Assembly (NCBI GenBank): GCA_024223125.1
Contig: JAAEOP010000863.1
Location: 1-6,876 of the forward strand
Direction of reading: 5' to 3'
Length of the DNA: 6,876 nucleotides
Origin: Chloroflexota bacterium
GTDB taxonomy: Bacteria > Chloroflexota > Anaerolineae > Promineifilales > Promineifilaceae
Shown here: piece by piece, positions 5,689 through 6,876 of the stretch
Numbering within the stretch: position 1 is the first letter of the stretch
How the letters are laid out: every line of letters begins with the position of its first letter
Position numbers and translations under genes: made by a program
The notes under the pieces: generated by a model
Databases searched by the model: none
The model's input: the letters and a program-made list of their open reading frames with translations, nothing else
Told to the model about the DNA's origin: nothing

Positions 5689-6456
5689 TTATTGCCCGGC
5701 CCGAACAGGCCATGTGTAATAGCTGAAGGTTATATCGTCGTGGTTCACATGGCCATGGTTCAGGCCGACATGCCAAACGATGGTCGTACTAACGATCGCG
5801 TCATGCGTACTCGACCAATAGATGTTTGGCTGGACACTGGTAAAGGGATGACCACTGGGTATTGCGGGAGTATACTGCGAGAAATCTATCAGACTATACA
5901 ACTCATTCACATTCGGCAGCCGCCAGTCACTAGCAACAGAGCCGTCTGTTAATCCGCAGCTTCCGTCTGCCAACCCATTGGCGTTTGATAAGGCATTCGT
6001 CCAAATTAGCATCCCCCAGCAGTTGGCATTCTGAAGCCAGATCAGCCCGGTCAAGTTATCGGTCACGGTGCCATCGGCGTTGTCGGTAAAGCGTGGGCTG
6101 GGCCAGATTACACCCCGCTCCAGGTCGCCGTCGTCGCCAGTGGCGTAGTTGGTTGTCTGTCCGGTTTTGGACACCAACGCTCGCTCCCGTGTCAGGTTGT
6201 ATATGTCATTCAAAGTGTACATTGTGCCTGTTCCCGGCGCGACGCCAGGTTCGGTAAATGTGCTTTGTGTGCCGGCCGACCCATCGTTCAAACTGTTATA
6301 GATGTCCTCCAGCGTGTATGAGCTTGTGTTGGCTGGCGGATTGCTGGAATCAGTTGTGCCGGTTCCTGCCCAAACTGTATAGGCAAAGAACAGGGACAGC
6401 AAGGCTATGACTATAGAAATAACGGTTATGGTTTGCGGTTTAACTTTAATAGGCAT
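5689..6456 (-). CDS. Secreted DUF1566 domain protein
   Basis: A 255-residue exported protein. Residues 1-30 are a signal peptide with a hydrophobic core and 'VWA' cleavage site. Two short repeats, YTLEDIYN (47-54) and YTLNDIYN (80-87), are joined by a Gly/Thr-rich segment containing 'AGTQSTFTEPG', a pattern typical of the N-terminal part of such proteins. The DUF1566 domain covers about 121-253: 'RFTDNADGTVTDNLTGLIWL' (122-141), 'DWRLPNVNELYSLID' (177-191), 'SGHPFTSVQ' (201-209), 'YWSST' (213-217) and the ending 'WPVRAGQ'. C146 and C167 may form a disulfide. The domain has a C-type-lectin-like relationship and is found in surface and adhesin-like proteins; ligand unknown. The ATG is fixed by an excellent AAGGAGG (complement of 6464-6470) seven bases upstream. 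It is the first gene of a likely two-gene operon. The last 45 residues are rich in His, Asn, Asp, Tyr and Thr. Confidence 0.87.
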   Translation of the reverse strand: MPIKVKPQTITVISIVIALLSLFFAYTVWAGTGTTDSSNPPANTSSYTLEDIYNSLNDGSAGTQSTFTEPGVAPGTGTMYTLNDIYNLTRERALVSKTGQTTNYATGDDGDLERGVIWPSPRFTDNADGTVTDNLTGLIWLQNANCWGMLIWTNALSNANGLADGSCGLTDGSVASDWRLPNVNELYSLIDFSQYTPAIPSGHPFTSVQPNIYWSSTHDAIVSTTIVWHVGLNHGHVNHDDITFSYYTWPVRAGQ

Positions 6457-6557
6457 GTAAAAACCTCCTTTTTTGAATGGGAAAACTGATAAATAGAATT
6501 AGCGGATGCAGTATCTGTAATCCTCACATTCCGCACCTGAAAATCGACCTTTTGCGA

Positions 6558-6587
6558 ATAAAAAACGGGTCGTTTTAGAACAGTCAA
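6558..6587 (-). promoter_or_regulatory. Possible promoter of the DUF1566/W-repeat operon
   Basis: On the minus strand TTGACT (complement of 6582-6587, 5/6 to the -35 consensus) is followed after 18 bases by TTTTAT (complement of 6558-6563, 4/6 to the -10). Transcription would begin near 6551, giving a leader of about 95 bases. The spacer contains most of the inverted repeat AAAACG-GGT-CGTTTT (6562-6576), a plausible operator position. Weak evidence, inference only. Confidence 0.3.
6562..6576. repeat. Inverted repeat AAAACG-GGT-CGTTTT
   Basis: Perfect 6-bp arms around a three-base centre, lying inside the candidate minus-strand promoter. It could be an operator. Alternatively, read on the minus strand it is a short stem followed by TTATT, so it might be a weak terminator of a gene beyond the right edge. 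Confidence 0.4.
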
Positions 6588-6673
6588 AGGGGTATCAAAT
6601 AACAACTTTGTACCTCTAACCCCAGCAAGCGAAGAATCTTTAGCCTGACGGGTGAAAGATTTAGAATTTTACG

Positions 6674-6689
6674 AGCAACGATTGTTGCT
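6674..6689. repeat. Small hairpin AGCAAC-GATT-GTTGCT
   Basis: A perfect 6-bp inverted repeat with a four-base loop in the gene-free right-hand region. There is no T tract on either side, so a terminator is unlikely. It may be a protein-binding site or chance. Confidence 0.3.
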
Positions 6690-6876
6690 TCAGAACGATG
6701 TGCCCACGTTCAGCATTAACCGGTATAGCCATTAAACGACAGCTTATATTCATTACAGATTTCAGTAACTTGTAATTGCTATGCTCATTCATTGTCATTC
6801 ACTTCTACAGAAAAGATTTTGCTTTGATCAAATTACGCACGAAGCCAGATAATTCATAAGACTTTTCACAGTTTAC

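Larger units (their letters stand above)
6457..6876. other. Gene-free, A+T-richer upstream region with small inverted repeats
   Basis: No convincing coding sequence in these 420 bases on either strand. The stretch is visibly richer in A+T than the genes. It holds the Shine-Dalgarno of the DUF1566 gene at 6464-6470, a possible promoter on the minus strand near 6558-6587, and three small inverted repeats: AAAACG-GGT-CGTTTT (6562-6576), AATCTTT/AAAGATT (6635-6641 with 6655-6661) and AGCAAC-GATT-GTTGCT (6674-6689). None matches an RNA family I recognise. It is most simply the regulatory and leader region of the minus-strand operon. Confidence 0.55.

Noticed and set aside
5491..5952. Plus-strand 153-residue reading frame spanning the gap between the two minus-strand genes
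   Set aside because: Overlaps two exported-protein genes with strong ribosome sites and domain matches; its own sequence resembles nothing.
6661..6792. Minus-strand 43-residue reading frame (MNEHSNYKLL...)
   Set aside because: No Shine-Dalgarno, no recognisable similarity, and the size is compatible with chance in A+T-rich DNA.
6805..6876. Minus-strand frame open from the right edge for 23 codons, ending in TAG
   Set aside because: Could be the tail of a gene beyond the window, but 23 open codons are expected often by chance and no motif is visible.

Overview
The window most likely comes from a member of the Chloroflexota (Anaerolineae or a related class). This is inferred from general character: a long Pro/Thr 'TPTPT' spacer between a membrane domain and an SH3b domain, moderate G+C, the gene content, and a strongly iterated CGGCCG/ACGGCCGT palindrome. 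No rRNA or other phylogenetic marker is present, so the assignment is tentative.

Layout: (1) positions 2-517, plus strand, hold the 3' end of an SPFH/band-7 (stomatin/prohibitin-like) gene cut by the window edge. (2) Positions 518-775 are intergenic, with an intrinsic-terminator-like hairpin built from two ACGGCCGT palindromes, then a compact repeat with a perfect 17-bp inverted repeat and a partial third copy. (3) Positions 776-2158, plus strand, encode a secernin-like C69 family N-terminal-nucleophile peptidase with the expected Cys2. (4) Positions 2220-4523, plus strand, encode a 767-residue protein: tandem universal-stress (Usp) domains, a DUF389 membrane domain, a Pro/Thr stalk and a C-terminal SH3b domain. 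It has no Shine-Dalgarno and may be translated from a nearly leaderless mRNA. (5) Positions 4539-5648 and 5689-6456, minus strand, form a probable two-gene operon of exported proteins. The first gene of the operon encodes a secreted DUF1566 protein. The second encodes a surface protein with four W/Y-A-W-x-x-N-x-G-W repeats, a beta-rich middle and a C-terminal membrane anchor. (6) Positions 6457-6876 are a more A+T-rich stretch with no convincing gene; they hold a possible promoter and several small inverted repeats, and are probably the upstream region of the minus-strand operon.

The genes do not form one obvious pathway. A shared theme is the cell envelope: an SPFH scaffold, a membrane protein that could couple a cytosolic nucleotide-binding-type domain to an outer SH3b domain, and two exported proteins. 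I see no CRISPR array, tRNA, rRNA, transposase or reverse transcriptase. The most unusual items are the Usp-DUF389-stalk-SH3b fusion, the iterated CGGCCG palindrome, and the DUF1566/W-repeat pair, whose DUF1566 C-terminus belongs to a fold class used as a target by diversity-generating retroelements.
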